The notes: generated by a model not told the origin, from the letters alone. A stretch of DNA of 64,000 nucleotides from Balaenoptera acutorostrata (GCF_949987535.1 NC_080078.1:53036207-53100206); one strand, 5' to 3'; numbered from the stretch's first letter, positions 12,225-23,130 are shown. A program made the numbers and translations.

Positions 12225-12410
12225 TCCAGGAGCAGGGGGTTAGTAGTCAGACATCTCTGGATTGAAATCCTGCTTCTGTTCTGTATGGGTTGTGTAACTT
12301 TGGGCATTCACTAACCTCTGTGGGCTTTTATGCTACAAGGAGAGAATGCCCACCTCTCAGGGGTGTTGTCAGGGAGAAGTCAGAGAATGGTCAATGTTCT
12401 CAAATACATG
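12225..12410 (+). mobile_element. MIR SINE
   Basis: 'gttagtagtcagacatctct', 'ttgaaatcctgcttctgtt', 'gtgtaactttgggcattcac' and 'taacctctgtgggctttta' follow the MIR core in sense orientation; 3' part worn. Confidence 0.78.
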
Positions 12411-12519
12411 TTCAAACCAAACTCTTGCTGTCTCCCAGAAACCTGCGTCTCATCTGCAACCTCCATACTCAGGCCCATGTCCTTGTGGCTATTTTTGATT
12501 TCTGTTTTACACCCAATAC

Positions 12520-12773
12520 CTAGTCAGTCACAAATCCTGACGGCTCATCATTCAAAATATCCCAAGTCTGATCACTCCTCGCCTACCTCAGCCCGCCCCA
12601 GTCTGGTTCCAGGTGCTCTCCACTCCCACCTGGACTTCTGCCAATTCCCCCCTGACCCCGGCTCCCCTGCTCCTGCCTCTGTCCCCTTTCAACTTATTCT
12701 CAACACAGCGCCAGAGGAGTCTTATAAAGCAAAGACCCACTCGGAATAACAAAGTCCTTATTTGGTTCTAAAG
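12520..12773 (+). mobile_element. L2 LINE, first of three pieces
   Basis: 'ccccctgaccccggctcccc', 'cttattctcaacacagcgcc' and 'gaggagtcttataaagcaaa' match an internal L2 segment. It is followed by a hAT MITE and resumes after it, so the three pieces 12520-12773, 13002-13213 and 20101-20338 are one ancestral L2. Confidence 0.78.
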
Positions 12774-13001
12774 CAGTGGCTCTCAACCTGGTATGACTCT
12801 GCACCTCTGCGGACACCTGGCAACATCTGGAGACATTTTTAGTTGTCACAACTTGGGAGGTGGGGGTGGTGGGGATGCTACGGGCTCCTAGTGGGTTGAG
12901 TTCAGGGATGCTGTTAAATATCCTACAACGCACAGGACAGCCCACCAAGGCAAAGATGGATCCAGCCCAAAATGTAAGTAGTGCCGGAGGGAGAAACCCT
13001 C
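12774..13001 (+). mobile_element. hAT-Charlie MITE inserted in L2
   Basis: Starts 'cagtggctctcaacctggt' and ends 'agggagaaaccct', recognisable hAT-Charlie terminal inverted repeats. Internal landmarks 'caacatctggagacattttt', 'gttgtcacaacttgggaggt' and 'aaatatcctacaacgcacag' are typical. An imperfect 8-bp TSD (ttctaaag / tcttaaag) flanks it. Frames on the minus strand here (12700-13092) are shadows. Confidence 0.85.
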
Positions 13002-13213
13002 TCTTAAAGCACTGAAGGACTCCGAAGCCCTTGACCTTGACCTCTGAGCTCATCTGGTCCTCTTCCCCACCCTCTGTACTGCAGAATGGCATTCTTGTGA
13101 TTTCTCACACACAAGGAGCCACTCCCAAACAGAGCCATTGTTCTTTCTGCCTAGAGTGTTCTTCCCATAGGGCTCATTACTTCACGGCCTTTGGGCCTCT
13201 GCTAATCACCCTA
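13002..13213 (+). mobile_element. L2 LINE, second piece
   Basis: 'gttctttctgcctagagtgt', 'tcttcccatagggctcatta' and 'cctttgggcctctgctaatc' are L2 landmarks just upstream of the site where the full-length L1 integrated. Ends in the left TSD AATCACCCTA (13204-13213). Confidence 0.85.
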
Positions 13214-13605
13214 TTTTACTTTATTTATTTATTGTTTTTTCATTTTTTATTTAACATCTTTATTGGAGTATAATTGCTTTACAAAGGTGTGTTAGTTTCT
13301 GCTTTATAACAAAGTGAATCAGCTATACATATACATATATCCCCATATCTCCTCCCTCGTGCTTCTCCCTCCCGCCCTCCCTATCCCACCCCTCTAGGTG
13401 GTCACAAAGCACAGAGCTGATCTCCCTGTGCTATGCGGCTGCTTCCCACTAGCTACCTGTTTTACATTTGGTAGTATATATAAGTCCATGCCACTCTCTC
13501 ACTTTGTCCCAGCTTACCTTCCCCCTCCCCCTGTCCTCAAGTCCATTCTCTACACTTGCGTCTTTATACCTGTCCTGCCCCTAGGTTCTTCATAACCATT
13601 TTTTT
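13214..13605 (-). other. L1 3' UTR and A-rich tail
   Basis: Plus strand reads an A/T-rich tail, then 'aacatctttattggagtata', 'attgctttacaaaggtgtgt' and 'gctgatctccctgtgctatg'. A frame on the plus strand at 13398-13595 is a shadow. Confidence 0.88.
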
Positions 13606-16600
13606 TTAGGTTCCATATATATGTGTTACCATACGGTATTTGTTTTTCTCCTTCTGACTTACTTCACTTTGTATGACAGACTCTAGGTCCCTCCACTTCA
13701 CTACAAATAACACAATTTCATTTCTTTTTATGACTGAGTAATATTCCATTGTATATATGTGCCACATCTTCTTTATCCATTCGTCTGTCAGTGGACAGTT
13801 AGGTTGCTTCCATGTCCTGGCTACTGTAAACAGAGCTGCAATGAACATTGTGGTTCATGACTCTTTTGGAATTATGGTTTGCTCAGGGTATATACCCAGT
13901 AGTGGGGTTCTTGCATCTTATAGTTCTATTTTTAGTTTTTTAAGGAACCTCCATACTGTTCTCCATAGTGGCTCTGTCAATTTACATTCCCACCAACAGT
14001 GCAAGAGGGTTCCCTTTCCTCCACACCCTCTCCAGCATTTATTGTTTCTAGAATTTTTGATGATGGCCATTCTGACTGGTGTGAGGTGATACCTCATTGT
14101 AGTTTTGATTTGCATTTCTCTAATGATTAGTGATGTTGAGCATCCTTTCATGTGTTTGTTGGCAATCTGTATATCTTCTTTGGAGAAATGTCTATTTAGG
14201 TCTTCTGCCCATTTTTGGATTGCATTGTTTGTTTATTTGATATTGAGCTGCATGAGCTCCTTGTAAATTTTGGAGATTAATCCTTTGTCAGTTGCTTCAT
14301 TTCCAAATATTTTCTGCCATTCTGAGGGTTGTCTTTTCGTATTGTTTATGGTTTCCTTTGCTGTGCAAAAGCTTTTAAGTTTCGTTAGGTTCCATTTGTT
14401 TATTTTTGTTTTTATTTCCATTTCTCTAGGAGGTGGGTGAAAAACGATCTTGCTGTGATTTATGTCATAGAGTGTTCTGACTATTTTTTCCTCTAAGAGT
14501 TTGATAGTGTCTGGCCTTACATTTAGGTCTTTAATCCATTTTGAGTTTATTTTTGTGTATGGTGTTAGCGAGTGTTCTAATTTCATTCTTTTACATGTAG
14601 CTGTCCAGTTTTCCCAGTACCACTTATTGAAGAGGCTGTCTTTTCTCCATTGTATATTCTTGCCTCTTTTATCAAAAATAAGGTGACCATATGAGCATGG
14701 GTTTATCTCTGGGCTTTCTATCCTGTTCCATTGATCTATATTTCTGTTTCTGTGCCAGTACCATACTGTCTTGATTACTGTAGCTTTGTAGTAGAGTCTG
14801 AAGTCTGGGAGCCTGATTCCTCCAGCTCCATTTTTCTTTCTCAATATTGCTTTGGCTATTCGGAGTCCTCTGTGTTTCCATACAAATTGTGAAATTTTTT
14901 GTTCTAGTTCTGTGAAATATGCCATTGGTAGTTTGATAGGCATTGCATTGAATCTGTAGATTGCTTTGGGTAGTAGAGTCATTTTTACAATGTTGATTCT
15001 TCCAGTCCAAGAACATTGTATTTCTCTCCATCTGTTTGTATCATCTTTAATTTCTTTCATCAGTGTCTTATACATTTCTGCATACAGGTCTTTTGTCTCC
15101 TTAGGTAGGTTTATTCCTAGGTATTTTACTTTTTGTGTTGCAATGATAAATGGGAGCATTTCCTTAATTTCTCTTTCAGATTTTTCATCATTACTGTATA
15201 GGAATGCAAGAGATTTCTGTGCATTAATTTTGTATCCTGCAACTTTACCAAATTCATTGATTAGCTCTAGTAGTTTTCTGGTAGCATCTTTAGGATTCTC
15301 TATGTATAATATCATGTTATCTGCAAACAGTGACAGCTTTATTTCTTCTTTTCTGATTTGGATTCCTTTTATTTCTTTTTCTTCTCTGATTGCTGTGGCT
15401 AAAACTTCCAAAACTATGTTGAATTACAGTGGTGAGAGTGGGCAACTTTGTCTTGTTCCTGATCTTAGTGGAAATGGTTTCAGTTTTTCACCATTGAGAA
15501 CGATGTTGGCTGTGGGTTTGTCATATATGGCCTTTATTATGTTGATGTAAGTTCCCTCTATGTCTACTTTCTGGAGAGTTTTTTTTTTTTTTATCATAAA
15601 TGGGTGTTGAATTTTGTTGAAAGCTTTTTCTGCATCTATTGAGATGATCATATGGTTTTTATCCTTCAGTTTGCTAATATGGTGTATTACATTGATTGAT
15701 TTGCATATACTTAAGGATCCTTGCATTCCTGGGATAAACCTCACTTGATCATGGTGTATGATCCTTTTAATGTGCTGTTGGATTCTGTTTGCTAGTATTT
15801 TGTTGAGGATTTTTGCATCTATGTTCATCAGTGATATTGGCCTGTAGTTTTCTTTCTTTGTGACATCTTTGTCTGGTTTTGGTATCAGGGGGATGATGGT
15901 CTCATAGAATGAGTTTGGGAGTGTTCCTCCATCTGCTATATTTTGGAAGAGTTTGAGAAGGATAGGTGTTAGCTCTTCTCTAAATGTTTGATAGAATTCG
16001 CCTGTGAAGCCATCTATTCTTGGGCTTTTGTTTGTTGGAAGATTTTTAATCACAGTCTCAATTTCAGTGTTTGTGACTGGTCTGTTTATATTTTCTATTT
16101 CTTCCTGGTTCAGTCTCAGAAGGTTGTGCTTTTCTAAGAATTTGTCCATTTCTTCCAGGTTGTCCATTTCATTGGCATATATTTGCTTGTAGTAATCTCT
16201 CATGATCCTTTGTATTTCTGCAGTGTCAGTTGTTACTTCTCCTTTTTCATTTCTAATTCTATTGAGTGTTCTCCCTTTTCTTCTTGATGAGTCTCGCTAA
16301 TGGTTTATCAATTTTGTTTATCTTCTCAAAGAACCAGCTTTTAGTTTTATTGATCTTTGCTATTGTTTCATTCATTTCTCTTTCATTTATTTCTGATCTG
16401 ATCTTTATGATTTCTTTCCTTCTGCTACCTTTTGGGTTTTTTTGTCTTTCTTTCTCTAATTGCTTTAGGTAGAAGGTTAGGTTGTTTATTTGAGAAGTTT
16501 CGTGTTTCTTGAGGTAGGATTGTATTGCTATAAGCCTCCTTCTTAGAACTGCTTTTGCTGCATCCCATAGGTTTTGGGTTGTTGCGTTTTCATTGTCACT

Positions 16601-17430
16601 TGTTTCTAGGTATTTTTTTGATTTCCTCTTTTATTTCTTCAGTGATCTCTTGGTTATTAAGTAGTGTATTGTTCAGCCTGCATGTATTTGTATTTTTTAC
16701 AGATTTTTTCCTGTAATTGATATCCAGTCTCATAGTGTTGTGGTCGGAAAAGATACTTGATATGATTTCAATTTTCGTAAATTTACCAAGGCTTGATTTG
16801 TGACCCAAGATATCATCTATCCTGGAGAATGTTCCAAGAGCACTTGAGAAGAAAATGTATTCTGTTGTTTTTGGATGGAATGTCCTATAAATATCAATTA
16901 AGTCCATCTTGTTTAATGTATCATTTAAAGCTTGTGTTTCCTTATTTATTTTCATTTTGGATGATCTGTCCATTGGTGAGAGTGGGGTGTTCAAGTCCCC
17001 TACTATGATTGTGTTACTGTCGATTTCCCCTTTTATGGCTGTTAGCATTTGCCTTATGTATTGCTCCTATGTTGGGTGCATAAATATTTACAATTGTTGT
17101 ATCTTCTTCTTGGATTGATCCCTTGATCATTATGTAGTGTCCTTCTTTGTCTCTTGTAATGGTCTTTATTTTAACGTCTATTTTGTCTGATATGAGAATT
17201 GCTACTCCAGCTTTCTTTTGATTTCCATTTGCATGGAATATCTTTTTCCATCCCCTCACTTTCAGTCTGTATGTGTCCCTAGGTCTGAAGCAGGTCTCTT
17301 ATAGACAGCATATATACAGGTCTTGTTTTTGTATCCATTCAGCCAGTCTGTGTCTTTTGGTGGGAGCATTTAATCCATTTACATTTAAGGTAATTATCTA
17401 TATGTATGTTCCTATTCCCATTTTCTTAAT
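13606..17430 (-). pseudogene. L1 ORF2 remnant (endonuclease + reverse transcriptase)
   Basis: ORF2 in L1 encodes an APE-type endonuclease, a reverse transcriptase and a Cys-rich C-terminus that together carry out target-primed reverse transcription. Here, reading the minus strand: endonuclease N-terminus near 17400 (LNVNGLNAP), a stop at 17299-17301 just before the ETC that stands where ETH is expected, endonuclease middle 17259-17014, a frameshift near 17040, endonuclease end with SDHN (17048-16596), a frameshift near 16262, RT fingers/palm 16203-15427, a stop at 15424-15426 in the same frame, RT/thumb region 15411-14236 with FADN, a stop at 14233-14235, the Cys motif CWRGC...HCWWEC (14151-13918), a further break, and the C-terminal [13 protein letters not shown] block (13848-13606). 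No intact protein is possible. Confidence 0.95.
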
Positions 17431-17479
17431 TGTTTTGGGTTTGTTATTGTAGATCTTGTCCTTTTCTTGTGCTTCCTGT

Positions 17480-18344
17480 CTAGAGAAGTTCCTTTAGCAT
17501 TTGTTGTACAGCTGGGTTGGTGGTGCTGAATTCTCTTAGCTTTTGCTTGTCTGTAAAGGTTTTAATTTCTGTGTCGATCTCAATGAGATCCTTGCTGGGT
17601 AGAGTAATCTTGGTTGTAGGTGTTTCCCTTGGCTCACTTTAAATATGTCTGGCCATTCCCTCCTGACTTGCAGAGTTTCTGCTGAAAGATCTGCTGTTAA
17701 CCTTATGGGGATTCCCTTATATGTTATTTGTTGTTTTTCCCTAGCTGCTTTTAATATTTTTTGTTTGTATTTAATTTTTGATACTTTGATTAATATATTT
17801 TTGGTGTGTTTCTCCTTGGATTTATCCTGTATGGGACTCTCTGCGCTCCCTGGACTTGACTGACTATTTCCTTTCCCATATTAGGGAAGTTTTCAAATAT
17901 AATCTCTTCAAATATTTTCTCAGTCCCTTTGTTTTTCGATTCTTCTTCTGGGACCCCTATAATTCGAATGTTGGTGCATTTAATGTTGTCCCAGAGGTCT
18001 CTGAGACTGTCCTCAATTCTTTTCATTCTTCTTTCTTTATCCTGCTCTGCAGTAGTTATTTCCACTATTTTATCTTCCAGGTCACGTATCCGTTCTTCTG
18101 CCTCAGTTATTCTGCTATTGATTCCTTCTAGAGAATTTTTTATTTCATTTTTTGTGTTGTTCATCATTGTTTGTTTGCTCTTTAGTTCTTCTAGGTCCTT
18201 GTTAAACGTTTCTTGTATTTTCTCCATTCTATTTCCAAGATTTTGCCTCATCTTTACTATCATTATTCAGAATTGTTTTTCATGTAGACTGCCTATTTCC
18301 TCTTCATTTGTTTGGTTTGGTGGGTTTTTACCTTGCTCCTTCAT
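17480..18344 (-). pseudogene. L1 ORF1 remnant (RNA-binding chaperone)
   Basis: ORF1p is the trimeric RNA-binding protein of the L1 particle. Start ATG at 18344-18342 (MKEQGKNPP), a TGA at 18269-18267 as codon 26 that probably replaced an Arg CGA, then a long coiled-coil rich in Glu/Lys/Ile from 18263, the RRM entry NIRIIGVPEEE, and a frameshift near 17795 after which the C-terminal domain (ILKAAREKQ) continues in another frame to a TAG at 17482-17480. Length of about 288 codons if the shift is ignored. Opposite-strand frames (17856-18131, 17929-18624) are shadows. Confidence 0.93.
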
Positions 18345-20100
18345 CTGCTGTGTGTTTCTCTGTCTTCTCATTTTGCTTAACTTACTGTGTTTGGGGTCTC
18401 CTTTTCGCAGGCTGCAGGTTCGTAGTTCCCATTGTTTTTGGTGTCTTCCCCCAGTGGCTAAGGTTGGTTCAGTGCATTGTGTAGGCTTCCTGGTGGAGGG
18501 GACTGGTGCCTGTGGTCTGGTGGATGAGGCTGGATCTTTTCTTTCTGGTGGGCAGGACAGTGTCTGGTGGTGTGTTTTGGGGTCTCTGTCACTTTTTTAT
18601 GATTTTAGGCAGCCTCTCTGCTAATGGGTGGGGTTGTGTTCCTGTCTTGCTAGTTGTTTGGCATAGGGTGTCCAGCGCTGTAGCTTGCTGGTCGTTGAGT
18701 GGAGCTGGGTCTTGGCGTTGAGATGGAGATCTCTGGGAAAGCTTTTGCCATTTGATATTACATGGAGCCAGGAGGTCTCTGGTGGACCAATGTCCTGAAC
18801 TCAGCTCTCCCACCTCAGAGGCAGAGGCCTGACACCCAGCCGGAGCACCAAGACCAAAAAGAGAAAAAGGAAAATAATATATATATATTGTTGCTCCCAA
18901 AGTCTACCACCACAATTTTGGGATGATTCGTTGTCTATTCAGGTATTCTACAGATGCAGGGTACATCAAGTTGATTGTGGAGATTTAATCTGCTGCTCCT
19001 GAGGCTGCTGGGAGAGATTTCCCTTTCTCTTCTTTGTTCGCATAGCTCTTGGGGTTCAGCTTTGGATTTGGCCCCATCTCTGTGTGTAAGTCACCTTAGA
19101 GTGTCTGTTCTTTGCTCAGACAGGACGGGGTTAAAGGAGCAGCTGCTTCGGGGGCTCTGGCTCACTCAGGCCGGGGGGAGGGAGGGGTATGGAATGCGGG
19201 GCGAGCCTGCAGTGGCAGAGGCCACTGTGATGTTGCACCAGGGTGAGGCGTGCCATGCGGTCTCCCAGGGAAGTTGTCCGTGGATCACGGGGCCCTGGCA
19301 GTGGTGGGCTGCCCAGGCTCCTGGGAGGGGAGGTGTGGATAGTGACCTGTGCTTGCACACAGGCTTTTTGGTGGCTGCAGCAGCAGCCTTAGCGTCTCAT
19401 GCCCGTCTCTGGTGTTCGCACTGATAGCCGTGGCTCACGCCCGTCTCTGGAGCTCCTTTAGGCGGTGCTCTGAATCCCCTCTCCTTGTGCACCCTGAAAC
19501 AATGGTCTCTTGACTCTTAGGCAGGTCCAGACTTTTTCCTGGACTCCCTCCCGGCTGGCTGTGGTGCACTAGCCCCCTTCAGGCTGTGTTCAGGCAGCCA
19601 ACCCCAGTCCTCTCCCTGGGATCCGACCTCCGAAGCCCGAGCCTCAGCTCCCAGCCCCAGCCCGCCCCGGCAGGTGAGCAGACAGTCCTCTCGGGCTGGT
19701 GAGTGCTGGTTGGCGCTGATCCTCTCTGCGGGAATCTCTCAGCTTTGCCCTCCACACCCCTGTTGCTGCGCTCTCCTCCGTGCCTCCAAGGCTTCCCCAC
19801 CACCACCTCAGTCTCCGCCAGTGAAGGGGCTTCCTAGTGTGTGGAAACCTTTCCTCCTTCACAGCTCCCTCCCAGAGGTGCAGGTCCTGTCCTTATTCTT
19901 TTGTCTGTTTTTCCTTTTTTCTTTTGCCCTACCCAGGTACGTGGGGAGTTTCTTGCCTTTTGGGAATTCGGAGGTCTTCTGCCAGTGTTCAGTATGTGTT
20001 CTGTAGGAGTTGTTCCACATGTAGATGTATTTCTGATGCATTTGTGGGGAGGAAGGGGATCTCCACATCTCACTCCTCCACCATCTTGAAGGTCTCTATC
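18345..20100 (-). promoter_or_regulatory. L1 5' UTR with internal promoter
   Basis: About 1.75 kb between the ORF1 start and the element's 5' end. In L1 this region holds the RNA polymerase II promoter, expected to drive minus-strand transcription from near 20100. The extreme end carries CAAGATGGTGG on the minus strand (plus strand ccaccatcttg, 20079-20089), the YY1-type site that fixes L1 start sites. CpG content is higher at 19130-19860 than in flanking DNA. All frames here (18975-19424, 19674-20006, 19837-20199 and others) overlap on both strands and are not genes. Confidence 0.82.
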
Positions 20101-20338
20101 AATCACCCTAAATTGCAATTTCCCTCACTCCTGCCCCAGCATTCTCCATCCCCTTTTTCTCCCCAGCCCTTATCATCATCTGGCACACCTCTTATCTGAC
20201 TGTTTTTTTTTTCTTCTTCTTCCACACCCTGGAATGTAAGCTCCATGAAAGTACTGACTTTTGCCTGATTTATTCATATTATGTACCTGGCACATAGCAG
20301 GAACTCAATAAATATTTGCTGAAATGAATGAATGAATG
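20101..20338 (+). mobile_element. L2 LINE, third piece with 3' end
   Basis: Right TSD AATCACCCTA (20101-20110), then 'aaattgcaatttccctcac', 'ccttatcatcatctggcaca', 'ggaatgtaagctccatgaaa' and 'aactcaataaatatttgctg' with AATG units: the natural L2 terminus, completing the copy interrupted at 13213. Confidence 0.93.
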
Positions 20339-21965
20339 TATGATTATTACCTTGTAGATGCACCTGAGCTGTGGGTGGAAGAAAGCTTCTAGTTTGAAGG
20401 ATTGTGAAAAAGTATGTACTCTGATTTATTACCAAGGCCATATTCATAACCCATTTTGTTTCAGAACAGAGAGAGCTATGGGAATAATTCCCTTTTATGG
20501 ACTTCATAAAACTATCATGAAAAATGCAGGGAGGATAGTGAAGGGAGCCTAGTAACCCACCCTTGAAGCTTCTTTAATCACAATACATGTGACAGGGTGA
20601 ACTACTGGCTGATGTTTGCCTCTGGTGACTGTAGTTTTCCAAACTAAAGATCAGTGTGTGTTGTTGGGAAAATACAACTATATTTATGGAAGATACAAGG
20701 GGATAAAATATTTAAAAATCAGGGCAGTTCTAGAAACTCCAAACTAAACAATTTTTTATTTCCAGAGACCCTCCAAGCAGTAATATTCCATGGTTCTATG
20801 AAATACTTATGGAGCCCCTACACAGCTACATTTGACACGTGGAATCAGATAGAACAATAAAGAACTTCCAGGCCTCACCCTCAGAGGGTTTACAGCTTGG
20901 CATGGAAGTTAAGATAATTGTGTTGTTGAAATGAACTGAAGCACACGGTGAAAACAGAAGGCACACTCAGGGTTAAAAGAGGAACATGGGTGTAATTGGG
21001 GTCCTTGGCAGATCGGGGGTCAGAAGGGTCTGGAGCAGGAGGTGACCTTGGTGTCTCTTGGAGAGCCAGCATGGGGAGGGCAAGGCTGTGTTTGGAGATG
21101 GCGTCTCCCCATTTGGCTGGAACAGAGGTCACCTATAAGGAAGTGGCAGGAAGCAAGTAAAGGGTGGCAGAAACCAGAGCACTGAGGGCTGAGTGCCAGA
21201 GGCAATGGGCTCTGGTTCAACAGAAAAGGATAGGCAGGAGGCTGACACCCAAAGCCCAGGGAAGCCATAGTGGTTTTATGCCCTAGGCTTCCCTGTACCT
21301 TCCCAGGAGGCAGCATGGCCAGAAGGAAAGGAACTGATCTAGATAAGCAGGTTGGGAAGAGAAGTATAAGATTAGTAAATAGTCCTAGCTGGGTGTAGAA
21401 AGAACCTGGCACAGAGAAGAGAGAGCCAGGTCTGTGCAAGGGGCCTGAATCATCCCATGGGAAGCAGGAGAGGCAGCTGTTGAAGCGCCTGAGTTTTCCC
21501 ACATCCAGAAGAAACAAAAATGACCAGACAGGAAGGCGAATAAAGGGAGTTCAAAGGACGCCATGACTCAAGGAATATTCAAAGCCATCATAAAATTACA
21601 ATGCCCAATGTTTTTATTTAGTTTATCAGTTGGTTTCAGAGATTTGGAATCAAAAGCACAAAATTATTTTCCATTTAAGAGTGGCCCTTTCCTGAAAAGA
21701 GCCTCACCCCAATCAAAAACCTCTAAAAATCAGATGTAAGTTTCTAGATTGTGTTGGTAAAGGCTAATCTGCCATTATCAGAACAGAACAATCAGAATGG
21801 GTTATACCAATTATTATTTTTAAAATAACTTTCTTTGGACTCATCTCAATAGTAGATATGTAAAATGTGAAGTCTGAAACCAATGCAATATAAATGGCTC
21901 TAGAATTTGTTAAATTTGATTTTTTAAAAAGAGGCACCTGTGGTCACAGGACAAAAAGTGTCCAT
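20339..21965. other. Unassigned non-coding sequence
   Basis: The longest frame (21020-21517, minus, 165 codons) is Pro/Leu/Ser/Cys-rich, has no domain and sits in purine-rich DNA that reads as low-information on the other strand. I do not call it a gene. Nothing else recognised. Confidence 0.45.
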
Positions 21966-22229
21966 CCATCACCCTTGTGTGAGCATTCATTTATCTGACA
22001 GATATTTACTGAGCCCCTACTCTGCCTCAGGCACTATTCTAGGTGCCTGGGACACATCAATAAACAAACAAAACCCCACCATCAGGACACAGACATTCTA
22101 GTGAGGGGAGAGAGAGAAACACTATACCCAATAAAAAGTTAAATTATATAATAACTTGGAAGGTAGGAAGTGTTATGGGGAGAAAAAAGCAGAGGACAAG
22201 GTAGGGGCTAGTAAGAAAGGGAGGTTTAT
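21966..22229 (-). mobile_element. L2 LINE, left piece, antisense
   Basis: 'gacagatatttactgagccc', 'tctgcctcaggcactattct', 'caggacacagacattctagt' and 'gaaggtaggaagtgttatgg' are reversed L2 3' landmarks. Broken by an L1 at 22230. Confidence 0.9.
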
Positions 22230-22574
22230 CATATGATATCACTTATATGTGGAAGATAAAATATGGCACAAATGAACTTATCTACGAAGCAGAAACAGAC
22301 TCACAGACATAGAGAACAGACCTGTAGTTGTCAAGGGTGAGGGAGGGAGGGAAAGGAATGGATTGGGAGTTTGGGGTTAGCACATGTAAACCATTACATA
22401 TAGAATGGATAAACAACAAGGTCCTACTGTAGAGCACAGGGAACTATAGTCAATGTCCTGGGAGAAACCATAAAGGGAAAGAACGTATATATATGCATAA
22501 CTGAGTCACTTTGCTCTACAGCAGAAAATATAACACAACATTGTAAATCAACTATATTTCAATTTTTTTTTCAA
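22230..22574 (+). mobile_element. L1 3' end inserted in L2
   Basis: 'atcatatgatatcacttata', 'acaaatgaacttatctacga', 'acaacaaggtcctactgtag', 'gagcacagggaactatagtc', 'aacacaacattgtaaatcaa' and a T/A tail: the older L1 3'-UTR type. A 14-bp TSD with two mismatches flanks it (22216-22229 and 22575-22588, sharing AAAGG and GGTTTAT). Confidence 0.93.
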
Positions 22575-23130
22575 AAAGGACGGTTTATAATTAAGCAAAG
22601 ACTTGAAGGAGGTAAGGGACTAGCCAGGTAGATGAGCAGGGAAGGAGGAGCATTTCTGAGACAGGAAGCAGCCCAGGCCAAGACCCTGAGGTGAGAGCAT
22701 GCCTATGTGTTCATGGAACAGCAAGGAGGCCAGAGTGGCTGAGCAGAGAGAGCTGGGAGAGATGAGGTGATGGAGGTAATCAGGGATCAGATGGTGCAGG
22801 CCTGGGAGGCCACCGCTAAGACCCCGGCTTGTACTCAGTGTGAGATGATGACCCTCTGGAGGATTCTGGGCAGGGAGGGGCAGAGACTGACTTAGACTCA
22901 ACAGGTCACTCTGGCTGCTGAGTGGAGAACAGACTATGTCGGGGGGGCACAAGCCAGGAAGAAAGAGCCCAGTAATCCAGGCAAAGGAGAACGTGGCTCA
23001 GGCCAGGGTGACAGCACCAGCAATAGGGGAAAGAAGGTGGGTACATTTTGAAGGTAGAGCAGACAGGATTTACCAACATACCATGTGTGGGTGTGAGAAA
23101 GAAAGGGGTCATGGGTGATTCTAAGAACAA
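22575..23130 (-). mobile_element. L2 LINE, right piece, antisense
   Basis: 'aagcaaagacttgaaggagg', 'caggccaagaccctgaggtg', 'gaacagcaaggaggccagag', 'caggtcactctggctgctga', 'gtaatccaggcaaaggagaa' and 'ttttgaaggtagagcagaca' continue the L2 of 21966 without loss. Frames at 22620-22952, 22906-23145 and 22936-23118 are shadows. Confidence 0.92.

Larger units (their letters stand above)
13214..20100 (-). mobile_element. Nearly full-length L1 retrotransposon, inactive
   Basis: A 6.9-kb LINE-1 on the minus strand: A-rich tail and 3' UTR at 13214-13605, ORF2 remnant about 13606-17430, spacer, ORF1 remnant 17480-18344, and a 5' UTR to 20100. It ends at the natural L1 5' terminus ('ccaccatcttgaaggtctct' on the plus strand) and is bounded by a perfect 10-bp TSD AATCACCCTA (13204-13213 and 20101-20110). 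It lies inside an L2. Several stops and frameshifts in both ORFs and a changed RT catalytic motif mean it cannot move by itself. The 3' UTR is the younger type, shared with the copy at 28220. Confidence 0.97.

Noticed and set aside
14966..15550. 194-codon plus-strand frame
   Set aside because: Antisense shadow of the L1 reverse transcriptase; the minus strand carries the conserved motifs.
17929..18624. 231-codon plus-strand frame, the second longest after the RT fragments
   Set aside because: Antisense to the L1 ORF1 coiled coil and 5' UTR; Ser/Leu/Phe-rich as expected for the complement of Glu/Lys-rich codons.
18872..18890. (AT)n run in the L1 5' UTR as a TATA promoter
   Set aside because: L1 promoters do not rely on a TATA box and the run lies far inside the 5' UTR; more likely slippage.
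21020..21517. 165-codon minus-strand frame as a possible secreted protein
   Set aside because: Pro/Leu/Cys/Ser-rich product of purine-rich opposite strand, no signal peptide or domain, no gene context.
22223..22588. GGTTTAT repeats as a possible CRISPR-like or regulatory repeat
   Set aside because: They are the two sides of an L1 target-site duplication.
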